NCBI GenBank assembly: GCA_015178975.1
Contig: WHVD01000053.1
Location: 372,001 to 436,000 of the forward strand
DNA length: 64,000 nt
Origin: Hysterangium stoloniferum
Lineage: Eukaryota > Basidiomycota > Agaricomycetes > Hysterangiales > Hysterangiaceae
Direction: 5' to 3'
Each line of letters begins with the position of its first letter. The first letter of the stretch is position 1. Under the pieces are notes generated by a model. It worked only from the letters and a program-made list of their open reading frames with translations. It was not told where the DNA came from and made no database searches. Made by a program: the position numbers and the translations under genes. Shown piece after piece: positions 1-11,192 of the stretch.

Positions 1-1398
1 GACAAGGATTGTAGTTGGTCCAACCTCACTATAATGTAAAAAATCAGGATGATGAGATCTAAACTCAGCTAACTGTTCCAATCCTGATTCTGCAGTCCCT
101 CCAATAATCTTATTTCTCTTGTGACCAATTTTCTTCTCATACTGAACATGATCAACATTTAATAGAACTGGGGATATCTCTGTAACAGATTTACCTGGAC
201 CAGAAAATCCAAGAATGCCAACAGCTAATTGTAGTGAGCCCATTTTTAGATGTCCCTGAAATATTTTGTGGAGCTGAGATCATTCATTGGGAAGATGGAG
301 TTTATGAGTGGGTCATTGGTGAAGATATGTCACCATTGTGATACATAATCCCATTTTTATAATGAATATGTGTGGACAATACATTGTATGTCATATGATG
401 TAAATTCTGTCCACAGTCACAACTACATTTTAATTGCTTTTGAATACCAACAGCCCTGGTCTGTGTTATGACCGGAAATCCCGCCGGACTCCAGGCACTA
501 ACTTATACACACCTGCGCCCTATACGCACCTATTATCAGTTCACCAGAATTCCCACCGGACTCTGTACATCAGACTCGTCTATGTTCGTCTTTGTTACGT
601 TGTGTTTCAGTCACTGGAATACTCACTGGACTCCGTCCCTGTCTATATCTGACCTCATCCCACGTGTCAGTCACTGGACCCCGCTCAGTAAAACCCGTCA
701 CCTCTCTAACAGAGCCCCATTCCCATTTTAGTCAAATGACCTGTCATGATTCGGACTCCACTCCCGCTCTGTTTCCCATTATGGTTTATGATTTGTCACT
801 ATTTGGACTCCGCTCCGTTCTGTCCCGTTCCTAACACCAATTTGGTGTTTACTATTCCCATTTCATGTTTTGCTCATTTCGTTTCGTCATTACTGGATTT
901 CGGTATGACATTCACTCCACGGTCTATTTAAACTGGCAGATGTTGTACATACAATCCAGTCAGAAAATTGGCTTAGATTCCCCCCAGTAATCTGATACAT
1001 TTTCTGCTCTAAACTCCTACTTGAATTACACCACTCACACTAGTCGGAGCCCACGGGCTCTGGTGCATCTATCTCTCTCACCAATCTCAACTCACGACCC
1101 ACGACCTCCAACCTACAACCTCTGACCCACAACCCCCACCCAGACTCCCTGGGATTCTCGTCTGCCCATCTGAAATTGGACAACACGATCTAGTGAGGGT
1201 GCAGCCTATAAGCTGAAGCCAAGTCCTACCAGATATCCTGCGGGTTTCTCCAGAAACCTGCCCTGTACATATCCAAACAGTCTGAGGCTGAATGACAATA
1301 TCACAGTCAGGATTTTTACAATGTATGATACCCAAACATTTACACTTTGTATGATTTCCACCATCTAAAGTTAAAGAATTTATATCATGGTGTTTATC
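1..1398 (-). mobile_element. Zinc-cluster transposase-like protein fragment, split by a solo LTR
   Basis: Read on the minus strand, the sequence either side of the solo LTR at 464-1279 encodes one protein type. Positions 1398-1280 and 463 downward give a Cys/His-rich cluster (spacing resembling C-x-C, C-x4-C, C-x-C-x-C with later His), then an aromatic stretch ending near HNGD. Further down, about 250-1, comes a block containing GFSGPGKS and EISPVLLNVDHV. From memory, this two-part arrangement (GCM/FLYWCH-like zinc cluster followed by a GxxGPGES-type block) is common in agaricomycete predicted proteins that I associate with MULE-like or related DNA transposons; that link is recollection, not something I could test. 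The fragment has in-frame stops, runs off the left edge and shows no catalytic DDE region, so it is a decayed piece. Confidence 0.45.
464..1279 (+). repeat. Solo LTR, Gypsy family A
   Basis: This 816-bp block is homologous along its length to the 819-bp LTRs of the full-length element at 5148-13237. It starts TGTTATG and ends near CCAAACA, and is flanked on both sides by the 5-bp duplication GTCTG (459-463 and 1280-1284). It contains the TATATAAA-type promoter region, the CAGTCAGAAAAT block, and the family U5 block near 1200-1230. No internal sequence is attached, so it is a solo LTR left by recombination between two LTRs. It interrupts a transposase-like fragment. Confidence 0.9.
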
Positions 1399-2053
1399 TG
1401 TTAGGATCCCATCATTTCAGACCCTGCAACTTGTTTCTCATTATAAAACCCTCATCATCTCATTATCAGTGCCCCCACCTACATCATTATTCCTCACAGC
1501 TCCCCTAATACTTGTTCATAATGAACTAGTGACCAATTCCATCTTCACTCCATCTGCTCCTCCATTTCCATATCCATGCATTTGCCACCTAATATTGTTT
1601 CTTAGTACTATACATTACTTTCCATTGCTCCCTGCCTTGTCATAACTTCCTTCTGATCCATCTTACACCTCATTTCTCTGATTGGCCTCCTGCTAATCCA
1701 TCTCAATGTAGTATAAAGCTTGTTTCATGTACACTACAGTTCTCCAGTTTGGATATCGACTTAGATTACATAGCTTAGATTAGCCCCTCTTAGTTTTTTG
1801 CCTTCCCCTTTCATCACTATATTATCAAGAGTGGTCTTTGGCAAGCCACAACCCTCTACCTCTCAACTCTTAGTGATTCAGCCCTGCAGTCAATTAAGCT
1901 AAGTGTTGACTCTTACTCATACCATACTATCTGCTCTGTTTGAAATTCCAGAGCACCCTGACAGTTTGTGTGAGGGTGCAACACATAAGTTGAAGCCAAG
2001 CTCCACTACAGTGATAGAGTTGGACCTCCTGACTAGTACAATCTCTATTGACA
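1399..2053 (+). repeat. Diverged Gypsy LTR, probable 5' LTR of the older element
   Basis: Starts TGTTAGG, contains a TATA-like box (GTATAAAG near 1711) and, near 1960-2010, the same U5 arrangement as family A: a GTTTGAAATT-like segment, then GAGGGTGCA followed by ATAAG-TGAAGCCAAG. It is much more diverged than the other copies. The right end is placed at TTGACA by analogy only; the next bases (GTATGTATGTCAG) resemble the sequence after the LTR of the intact element. I infer that it belongs to the older Gypsy remnant whose gag is at 14096-14960, because later insertions separate the two. Confidence 0.5.
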
Positions 2054-2307
2054 GTATGTATGTCAGATCCCCACTGACTACACTTCAGGACTATATGTAC
2101 CTCTAATGCTCAGACCCCAGAAAGCTCACCAAAGCCTCTTCCAGTTCCTGTTAAGGTGCATGCAGAGCTTAGTGGAGGGTTTCTGGAGAAACCCACAGAT
2201 AATCCGGTAGGACTTGGCAAAGCTTATAGGCTGCACCCTCACAAGATCATAGTGTCCAATTTAAAACAGGTAAATGGGAAACCTTGGGAGTCCCAGTGTA
2301 GTTGATA

Positions 2308-2517
2308 CAGTAGGCAACAAAACCGTTCAGATGTTTCTTTGTTTTGAAAAGATCCTTTAGCATTAGCCCAAATTAAATTCTAAAAATTCTGAATAAATTA
2401 TAATAGATGCTCTAATATCACTAAATGTTGATTACATAACCATGATGTCATATCTCCATTTATGGTGATGTAATAATAGGATTAATGAAGCTTGTACATC
2501 CGAACAGTTTTGTTGCC
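2308..2517. repeat. Left terminal inverted repeat of the Tc1-type element
   Basis: 210 bp, AT-rich, the inverted partner of 4419-4628. The outer 20-bp motif is repeated in inverted orientation at the inner end (ACATCCGAACAGTTTTGTTGCC region, ending 2517), so the TIR itself resembles a small palindromic-ended element. Confidence 0.9.
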
Positions 2518-2658
2518 AAGACTCACAAAGCAAAGAAGTGGTCTAAAAATATTCATGATCACATGACTTTACTTCCACAACCTAAAACCTAAACCTTAAA
2601 CCCCAAAGTCACATAATTTGTTCATATTCAAGTATAAATACAAGGCCTTTTAGCATGC

Positions 2659-4390
2659 TTGTCCCCACAATTCATTATGCACACAATTCTCCCTGCTATT
2701 CATGAACACATCATTACTCTGCCCCTCTCTAATGTCTTTGGGCACTCAATTCATCAGACCACTTGTGTTAGTATTGGAACTATCTCAAAAATGCACTCTA
2801 AATACTGTCCTGAGGCTTTCAAGTCCTCTGGTGGTCATCCAACTAAGCTTACATATGCTGATATCAGCTATGCTAAGCATCTCATTTGCAGGCAGAAATC
2901 TGATAATGCAGTGCAAGTTACCAAGTCTCTTCAGGATGTCACAAATAAGTCCCTCTCCTCCCAAACTGTTTGTCATGTCTTATACAAGGCTGGCCTAAAA
3001 CCTGTGGTGAAGAAGAAGTGCCCTCTTCTGAGATGATCTCACAGGAGGGTGTCATGTAACAGGTAGATTTGATATCAATTACTCAAGCTGCTAACTAAAT
3101 TGTCATGCTACAGTCCATTCGTTTGGTTTTTATTCTCTCATCAGACAGTCAATTGTTATGATGCACGTATTCAACATACAAACATTACCAGGTATCTGAG
3201 CTATTAATGTTTGATACATGTAGTTAGGATACCTGTTTGTGAATGGACAGTAAAGATTTAAAATGCATATCATTTCTTAGCTAAAATTAATCTGAGACGA
3301 TTGTAACAATCATGCACAGCCACACTATATTTCGATCATGTGCAGTTATTATGTAGCAACCATAGTTTGTACGCAGTGATGCGCAGTTGCGCAGCACCAT
3401 GCCTATGTATTTAAACAGCTGAGCTGGATCACGAAAATATAGCCTTTTGAACCCCCTAAACTAGACAACTTTGTCACATTTGCATTTGTGCATCTTATTC
3501 CACCTGTTCCAGGTTTACAGGATATTACCTTTCTCAGGTTAATGAGAATCACTCTTATCACTAACGTGACTTATCTTAGTTACGCACTCCGAACGAAAGC
3601 TATTCGTTCATTTTCCAATATTTCATTTTATCTTTAACTACTATTAAACAAGAACCCTAAACTAATAGTCTATTGACACACTCAGCCCTTTCATATATAA
3701 CAAGTTGATGTCTTTAAGTTACTGCTAAGTACCTAAGGACTCTCAGCCTAAGAGATACATCACAGAGGGAGAGGCTACAGTGGGCAAAGAGACATCAGAA
3801 GTACACTCTGGAGGACTGGAAGAGAGTTGTATTCTCTTATGAGACCAAAATCAATCATATTGGGTCAGATGGAAGGAAGTGGGTGTAGAAAAGGTGGTGG
3901 GAGGGGTTGACTGACAGGCAGGTGGAGGGAACATTGAAGTTTGGTGGTGGTAGTGTGATGATGTGGGGTTGCATACTTTGGGAAGGCATTGGATCTGCCA
4001 CTAGAATTGAAGGGAAGATGGATTCACAGCTTTACTGCTCCATCTTGGAGGATGAACTTCAGCAATCCCTTGAGTTTTACAAAAAAACTCCATCTGATAT
4101 CATCTTCTAGCAGGATAATCATCCAAAGCATACTAGCAACATAGCTCAAAAGTGGTTTGATGACCATGGCTACACTGTTATAAAATAGCCAGCACAGTCT
4201 CCTGATCTAAACCCTCGAAAAGGAGGCTAGCTGACTATGAAACACCACCTAGTGAAGTGGAGGAGCTTTGGGAGCACTGTCAAGTGGAATGAGAAAAGAT
4301 ACCAAAGGAGGTGAGTCAGAACTTGATAGAGAGTATGCCTAGAAGAGTCGAAGTTGTAATGAAGGCCAAGGGAGGGTATACCAAGTACTA
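2659..4390 (+). pseudogene. Tc1-type transposase, degraded
   Basis: The N-terminal half (2659-3036) reads as the second helix-turn-helix of Tc1/Tc3 transposases, with conserved stretches such as SSQTVCHVLYKAGLKPVVKKK and PLLR. The C-terminal half (from about 3770) contains ERLQWAKRHQ, IGSDGRKW, FGGGSVMMWGC, QDNHPKHTS and SPDLNP, the DDE domain landmarks in the usual order. A solo LTR at 3050-3764 splits the gene; skipping it and one copy of its GAGGG duplication gives a continuous HRRERLQW junction. The gene is dead. There are several in-frame stops, the first catalytic position (normally SDE) reads SYE, and the frame is lost right after SPDLNP, where the last acidic residue should be. The second Asp (QDN) is retained. 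Confidence 0.9.
3050..3764. repeat. Solo LTR (family D) inside the Tc1-type transposase
   Basis: This 715-bp insertion starts TGTCATGTA and ends TACATCACA, near-perfect 9-bp inverted ends of LTR type. It is flanked by the exact 5-bp duplication GAGGG (3045-3049 and 3765-3769). It has no coding capacity and no internal region, so a solo LTR is the simplest reading. Its similarity to family A is limited to the short ends; it may be related to the TGTCACG-type solo LTR at 13569-14056. Confidence 0.75.
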
Positions 4391-4418
4391 GTTTAGTATA
4401 TAGGGTTTATAAAATACA

Positions 4419-4628
4419 AGCAACAAAACCGTTCGGATGTACAAGCTTCATTAATCCTATTATTACATCACCATAAATGGACATATGACATCATGGTTAT
4501 GTAATCAACATTTAGTGATATTAGAGCATCTATCATAATCTATTCAGAATTTGTAGAATTTAATTTGGGCTAATGCTAAAGGATCTTTTCAAAACAAAGA
4601 AACATCCGAATGGTTTTGTTGCCTACTG
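4419..4628. repeat. Right terminal inverted repeat of the Tc1-type element
   Basis: Reverse complement of 2308-2517 with a few differences. It starts with the inverted motif copy and ends GTTTTGTTGCCTACTG followed by the TA target duplication. Confidence 0.9.
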
Positions 4629-5147
4629 TAGGTCAAGGGTTGATAGGTCAAAAGACCAGTCGGGAAGCCCATGGGCTCTGACGAGGTCAATAGCAAGTGT
4701 TGTGATATGAGAGATGGGGATGGAGTGGGGACCAGTCAGAAAGCCTGTGGGCTCTGACGAGGTCAATAGCATTATGAGATGGGGATGGAGCAGGTATATG
4801 CTAAGTAACTGGGGGAGGACTTAGTCTGAAAACTTAGTTGATTTTCTGACTGGATTGTATGTACAGCATTAGCTAGTTTATATAGACTGTAGAATGTATG
4901 CAATACCAAATCCAGTAATAATGAGATCCAAACAAGTAATCATGAAACGAGATAAGTAAACACCAAATTAGGTGTTAGAGGTGGAATGGAACAGAGGTGG
5001 AGTCCAAAACATGTCATGTCATTAGACCATAACGGGAACAGGGCTCAGTTAGAGAGCTGTCAGGTTATCTGGGTGGAGCCCAGTGACTGGTGCATGGAAT
5101 GGGGTCGGACAAAGACAGGCTTTGATGTGTGCAGGTCCCAGTGGAGT

Positions 5148-5966
5148 TGTTACAACCGGACAATCCTGCCAGACTCCAGGCACTAACCCATACGCCCACA
5201 CGCACTACAAGCACCAATTGTCTGTTTATAGGATTTCCCGCCCGGACTCCGTTATGTCAAGACTTGTTATGTTCGACCTCATTACGACACATATCAGTCA
5301 CCGGACTTCCCCCGGACTTTATCTCTGTCTATGTCTGTCTTCGTCCCACACATCAGTCACCGGACCCCGCTTAGAATCCCGTCACCACTCTAATCAAGCC
5401 CCATTCCCATTTTAGTCAAATGACCTGTCATGATTTGGACTCCGCTCCCGCTCCATTTCCTGTTATGGGTTATGCTTTGTCACGATTCGAACTCCACTCT
5501 GTTCCGTCCCATTCCTAACACCAAACTTGGTGTTTACTATTCCCGTTTTATGTTTTGTTAGTTTCGTTTCATCATTATTGGATTTGGTATGTCATGCACT
5601 CCACAGTCTATATAAACTGGCAGATGTTGTACATACAATCCAGTCAGAAAATTAGCTTAGATTCCCCCCAGTAATCTAATAACATTTTCCACTCTAAAAC
5701 CTTACTTGATTCACACAGCTCGCACTAGTCGGAGCCCACGGGCTCCAGCACATCTATCTCTCTCAACTATCTCGACTCACGACCCACGACCTCCGACTTA
5801 CGACCTACGACCCACGAACCCCACCCAGACTCCCTGGGATCCCCGTCCGCCTGTTTGAAATTGGACAACACGATCTAGCGAGGGCGCAGCCTATAAGCTG
5901 AAGCCAAGTCCTACCGGATATCCTGCAGGTTTCTCCGGAGACCCGCCCTGTGTGTGTATCCTAACA
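5148..5966 (+). repeat. 5' LTR of the Gypsy element
   Basis: 819 bp, TGTTAC to TAACA. Contains a TATA box at 5609-5616 and, 33 bp further, the AGTCAGAAAAT block that probably marks the transcript start. The U5 portion carries a block (near 5885-5930) shared with other LTR families in the window. Confidence 0.95.
5609..5616 (+). promoter_or_regulatory. TATA box of the LTR promoter
   Basis: TATATAAA in the U3 region of the 5' LTR, with equivalents in the 3' LTR and in the solo LTR copies. The probable start of the transcript, AGTCAGAAAAT, begins 33 bp downstream. Confidence 0.75.
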
Positions 5967-5968
5967 GT

Positions 5969-5979
5969 ATTTTCTGACT
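5969..5979 (+). other. Primer-binding site, self-priming type
   Basis: ATTTTCTGACT begins two bases after the 5' LTR and is exactly complementary over 11 bases to AGTCAGAAAAT at 5642-5652, close to where the LTR transcript should start. This is the arrangement known from Tf1-type chromoviruses, in which the folded-back 5' end of the RNA primes reverse transcription instead of a tRNA. Confidence 0.75.
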
Positions 5980-6001
5980 TACACTCACAGATTGTTTCAT
6001 T

Positions 6002-7270
6002 ATGCCACCAAGGAGGAATACACGCGCACAGGCATCATTACCTGGACTGTCAACTCCTCATTCCCCGTTAACTCTGTATACCAGTCAGACACTTGCGAAC
6101 CAGTCGGAACCCATGGAAGAAGCCTGTATCGAAGAAGTCCTGGAAAACCAGGATGAATCCGAGCATGAGGATGAATCCGTGGCCCCCGACAAGGGCAAAG
6201 GTGTCGAAAATCCTTTGCCTGTTCCATGACCGCACTTGGGGGATCCTACTTCTGAGTTTTTAGCAGGCACTATAGATAAATTCATGACGCACCTGCTCGA
6301 AGAATGAAAGAAAAAGGAACAAGAACCTCCACAGTCAAAAGTCAATGCTCTGGAACCCTTCATGGATTCCAACCCAAACAAACTCTCTACTTTCCTCATG
6401 CAATGTCACTTCAATTTCCGTGATTGTGCTGCTGCATTCTCCATGGACTCCCGAAAAGTCAACTATGCACTGTCATATTTGTCAGGATCCACATTGAAAT
6501 GGTTCGAAGCGGCTTTTAGCGGAATTTCCGAGGAAGAGCGGCTCTGGCTCAACAATTGGGAGGCTTTTGTTGAGGAGCCTGAAACCAACTTCGGCCCGTA
6601 TGACCCGACAGGAGAAGCCGAGAATAGTCTCACAAATCTTCGTATGAAGGACACACAGCACATCATGGACTACATCGTCCAATTCAATAATCTTGCAGCT
6701 CGTTGTCAGTGGGGCGATCCCGCTCTCCACCACCAATTCTACACCGGTCTGCCTTCCCGTCTTAAAGACGAAGTCTTGAAAGGAGAAGATGGCAAGCCAA
6801 AAACTCTGTCCCGTATGCACCTCAAAGCTCAAAACGCAGATGCACGCTATTGGGAACATCGTGTGGAAGTTGCCCGCGAGACCTCCATGGACAAAGTAAA
6901 CAAGTCCACGGCCAATAAAACCAACAACAACTCGTCAACCAGCAACCAGAACTCCACTCAATCCGACAAGAAGAACGATAAAAAGTCTTCAAACAACAAC
7001 AACAATAAGGACAATAAGGAAATAACAAGGGTCAACAGTCTGGCAAGCAAGCTGGAAAACCCGACCTCTCAGGCAAACTCGGACCCGATGGCAAATTGAC
7101 CCCACAGGAAAGACAACATCGCATGGACAACAACCTCTGTCTCTTGTGTGGGAAACCCGGTCATTGAGTCCCGGAATGTCCGCTGGCAAAAGCAAACTCT
7201 TCTAAGGGTCGAACAGCCAAGGCCTCCACGGAAACCCCGTTGAAGGACAAACCGGCTGCCGATTCAAAAA
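6002..7270 (+). pseudogene. gag region of the Gypsy element
   Basis: Encodes a retrotransposon capsid-type Gag. An acidic N-terminal part (about 6002-6230) is followed by the capsid domain (about 6362-6900) with the usual LKWFEAAF, NNWEAF and LRMKDTQHIMDYIVQFNNL landmarks. A Lys/Asn/Ser-rich linker follows, then a CCHC zinc-knuckle region near 7130-7170 (CLLCGKPGH). The capsid part aligns clearly with the older gag remnant at 14096-14940 in this window. The region is part of the element fossil and is not scored as a working gene. Confidence 0.9.
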
Positions 7271-7394
7271 AAGAGTAAGCAACCCCGCGGACTCCACGTG
7301 GGTTGGGGGTTGCATTGCCTCTCCGCGCATTCAAGAGTTTACTCACCTCAACGCATCCGCTCTTTCACATTCTGATTCATTTTTCGTTAAACTT

Positions 7395-10300
7395 ATGTCT
7401 AATATGATCCCGAAATTTGTTTTTTCAGCTCTTATAGATTCTGGCTCGACTCATTGTTTTTTAGATACAAAATTCATGCAAAGAAATTCTTTGTCAACTT
7501 ATTTGATAAATCCCGTCGCTCTCCACCTCTTTGATGGCACAAGTAATTCGGTTGTTACCCAAGCTTGTGATTTACCCATCAGTTTCCCATGTGGAACATC
7601 TCAATTGGTCACTTTCTATGTGACCCAGTTAGACTCAAGTTGCTCGGTGGTCCTAGGACATAACTGGCTTACCCGCTACAATCCGTTGATTGACTGGATA
7701 GCTAACAGTATAACATTCCGGACTCCCATGGCAGCCAAGGAAACTGAGCCTGTCTCAGCCTCCACAGCACCCATGGCCTTCCCGGCACCTGCAGTCTCGA
7801 GGACTCCTGTGATCCCTACGGCACCCATAGCTTCCCCGGAACCCACGGCGCCTCCATCCATTTCTCTGATTAATGCTGCAGCTTTTATTAGGGCTTCAAA
7901 AATGGATGGCTCCCAGGCGTCCATTATCAACTTAAAAATTGATGAAGCAACTGGACGTTTTTCAACCCTGCTATCTGAATCTGAGCAAGCCGCTGACCTA
8001 GAAGGTGTCCCGGAGAAATATCATGACTTTGCGGATGTTTTTAGCAAGCGGAAAGCTGACCGGCTTCCACCTCACAGAGAATACAACTTAAAAATCAATC
8101 TTGAAGATGGTGCCCAGCCACCCCTAGGACATATTCACCCACTCTCATCCACAGAACTTTCCGCGATCTGCAATTTCCTGGATGAACATTTGTCCATAGG
8201 GTTTATCCGACCCTCAAAGTCTCCTTTTGGAGCACCTGTTCTGTTTGTCAGAAAAAAGGATGGATCCCTTCGACTATGTGTTGATTTTAGAGGACTCAAT
8301 GCTGTCACCAAAAAGGATAAATATCCACTCCCACTTATATCTGACCTGCTCGATGCTCCGTGGAATGCCCAGATTTACACCAAAATAGATCTCAAGCATG
8401 TCTATCATTTGGTCTGGATTGCTGTGGGCGACGAATGGAAAACCACTTTTAGAACCCATTATGGGGCCTTTGAGTGGTTGGTGATCCCCTTTGGACTCAC
8501 CAATGCTCCGTCTGTTTTTCAGCGTTTTATCAACAACATTTTCTCCGACATGCTCGATGTATGGGTCATTGTTTACTTGGATGACATTCTTATCTACTCC
8601 GAGAATCCCGCAGAACACGACAAACAAGTCCATGAAGTTCTCCGGAGACTCAGACAACATGGTTTATTCGCAAATGGTAAAAAATGTACTTTTGACACGG
8701 ACTCTGTGGAATACTTAGGTTTCATGATGGGACCCGATGGACTCCGAATGGACAAAACTAAAGTGCAAGTCATCAAAGATTGGCCCGAACCCCGAAAAGT
8801 TAAAGATATACAATCCTTCCTCGGCTTTGCCAATTTTTATAGATGTTTTATCCATGGATATTCCGACATCACAGTACCCCTTACCCATCTTACGCGTAAG
8901 GGTACTCCATGGAATTTTAATGATAAGTGTCAAAAAGCTTTCAATCTTTTAAAAAATTCTTTTTCTACAGCTCCTATTCTGTTGCATTGGAAACCAGACT
9001 TCCCACTCATTGATGGAAGGGATGCCTCAGATTATGCACTTGGAGCCATTCTGTCTATCCAGGACTCCGACGGAGAAGTCCACCCTGTGGCTTTTCTGTC
9101 CTGGACTTTTACCGGAGCAGAGCTCAACTATGACGTTCATGATAAAGAACTTCTGGCAATCTTTTCAGCTTTCAAAGCATGGCGACACTATTTGGAAGGT
9201 TCAGGAGTTCCTATTGACATTGTAACAGATCACAAAAACCTGGAATACTTTTCTACCACAAAACTTTTGACCTGCCGGCAGGCCCGCTGGTCTGAATATC
9301 TATCTGCCTTCAACATGATTATCCGCTTTCGACCTGGCCATCTCGGCAGCAAACCTGACACTTTAACTAGACAATGGGACATCTATCCTAAAGAGGGGAG
9401 CAACAACTATGCAACAGTAAATCCGCACAACCTGAAACATATTTTCACGAATCAACAACTTACCACATTGGTCCGCACAACTTTCCTCGTCAATCCCATT
9501 GTCCATGGAATTATCATTATGGATATCGAGAAGTTACATCAAGATATTCTATCGGCAATTCCACTAGACCCAATTACTAAAGCTCACCTTGACAATCCCG
9601 TGGACCCCGATCAACCTCGGTGGTCTCTTGATCAACATGGTTTCATTAGACTTGACAATCACATCTATGTACCGGACTCTGATGGCCTCCGCCTCAGGAT
9701 CCTTCAATACAAAAATGATCATCCACTCTCAGGACATTTCAGGTACAACAAAACTCTATCATTAATAAGAAGAGAATATACTTGGCCCGGACTCCGTGGA
9801 TTCGTTAAGCACTATTGTAAATCTTGCACTATTGTCCCCACTCAAAATCTCAGTGACACAAGCCATACGGCCTTTTGAAACAACTCCCAGTACCGGAACA
9901 CCCATGGAATTCTATCTCTATGGATTTCATTGAACACCTACCGGATTCTGAAGGCTTTTCTGCTATTCTAGTCGTTGTTGACAGATTCTCAAAACAAGGT
10001 ATATTCATCCCTACTTATGATACAATTACGTCCGTGCAGTTAACGGAACTTTTCATTATCCACGTATTTTCCAAGCATGGAGTTCTGTCCCACGTGACTT
10101 CCGATCGAGGATCAGAGTTCGTGTCTCACTTCTTTAGATCCCTCGGAAAATCCTTGGACATGACATTACATTTCACATCCAGACATCACCCGGAAGGTGA
10201 CAGACAAACCGAATGCATCAACCAGACATTGGAACAATACCTCCGCGTATATTGCAACTAGCAACAGGACAACTGGAAATCCTTGTTACCACTTGCAGAG

Positions 10301-10993
10301 TTTGCTTACAACAATGCACCTTCGGCCACTACTGGCATTTCCCCGTTCTTTGCAAATAAAGGATATAATCCAAATATTACAGTACATCCAGAACAAAATC
10401 TCACCTCTGCTCGCGCTCAAGAGTTCACCACAGACCTCCACGAGGATCTCTGGACTGCAATATTGTTCACCCAAGAGCAATACCAACATTCAGCGGACAA
10501 ACACCGGATCCCACCACCCAACTTCAAGATTGGTGACCGTGTTTATGTCAAAGCTCAATTCTTCCAGACTACCCGTCCATCAAAGAAACTTGCTGAAAAA
10601 TATTTAGGTCTGTTTGAAATTATCGCACAAGTAGGTTCAGTTTCTTGGACTCTACGGCTTCCGGATAGCATGTGTGTGGTACACCTGGTATTTCATGTTT
10701 CTATGCTAGAACCTTGTACTGCTAACACTATCCCAGATCGCATGCAATCTCTGCCTCCTCCGGTCATTATTGATGGAGAACCTGAGTTTGAAATCTCACA
10801 GATTTTAGATTCAAAAATTGACAAGCGTCGACGCACTTGTAAACTGCTTTACTTGGTCAAGTGGGCGGGTTACAAGGGCACTGATGAAGAAACCTCATGG
10901 ATTTTGGCCACGGAACTCGGTAATGCCACGGAAATCATTACTGACTTTCATACAGCTTACCCACTCAAACCTGGACCATTATCGTCTCTCTGA
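7395..10993 (+). pseudogene. pol region of the Gypsy element (PR-RT-RH-IN-chromodomain)
   Basis: Domains in order: aspartic protease with the LIDSGSTH motif (about 7430); reverse transcriptase from about 8150 with YLDDILIYS (about 8570) and the LGFANFYRCFI region (about 8820); RNase H (DGRDASDYALGA, about 9015; TDHKNLEYF, about 9225); integrase zinc domain (GHFRYNKT...CKSC, about 9740-9825); integrase core with the DRFSKQ, SDRGSEF and HPEGDRQTE blocks (about 9970-10205). The C-terminus is a chromodomain (LLYLVKWAGY, ETSWI, about 10850-10905). A chromodomain normally directs integration toward modified heterochromatin, which fits the nested setting. The region carries a few breaks and is treated as part of the element fossil. 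Confidence 0.95.
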
Positions 10994-11192
10994 CTGCACC
11001 CCACGGACCCCGTGTTACGTTTGGACTCATTTTCATTATTCCCTGTCGCCCTATGTCTCTCTTTGCTTTTACAGGTTCTGACATGTCTTGTCAAGTCCTT
11101 AAGCGGACTCTCCGTGGACTTTGGCTTTGACCTTTATTCTTATGTTTTTCACGCTTTACTTTATGTTCAAAATTATTATCAAGTTTTATTTT

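Larger units (their letters stand above)
2308..4628 (+). mobile_element. Tc1/mariner-type DNA transposon
   Basis: Flanked by TA on both sides (2306-2307 and 4629-4630). The ends are inverted, beginning CAGTAGGCAACAAAACC and finishing with its reverse complement. The terminal inverted repeats are about 210 bp (2308-2517 and 4419-4628) and almost identical. Each one itself starts and ends with an inverted copy of a roughly 20-bp motif (GCAACAAAACCGTTCGGATG). Between them lies a decayed Tc1-family transposase gene, itself split by a 715-bp solo LTR at 3050-3764. CAGT ends, TA target and transposase family all agree. The element inserted into the minus-strand family A solo LTR. Confidence 0.93.

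Noticed and set aside
434-931. Overlapping open frames of 60-90 codons
   Set aside because: They lie inside the solo LTR and recur in the other LTR copies; non-coding.
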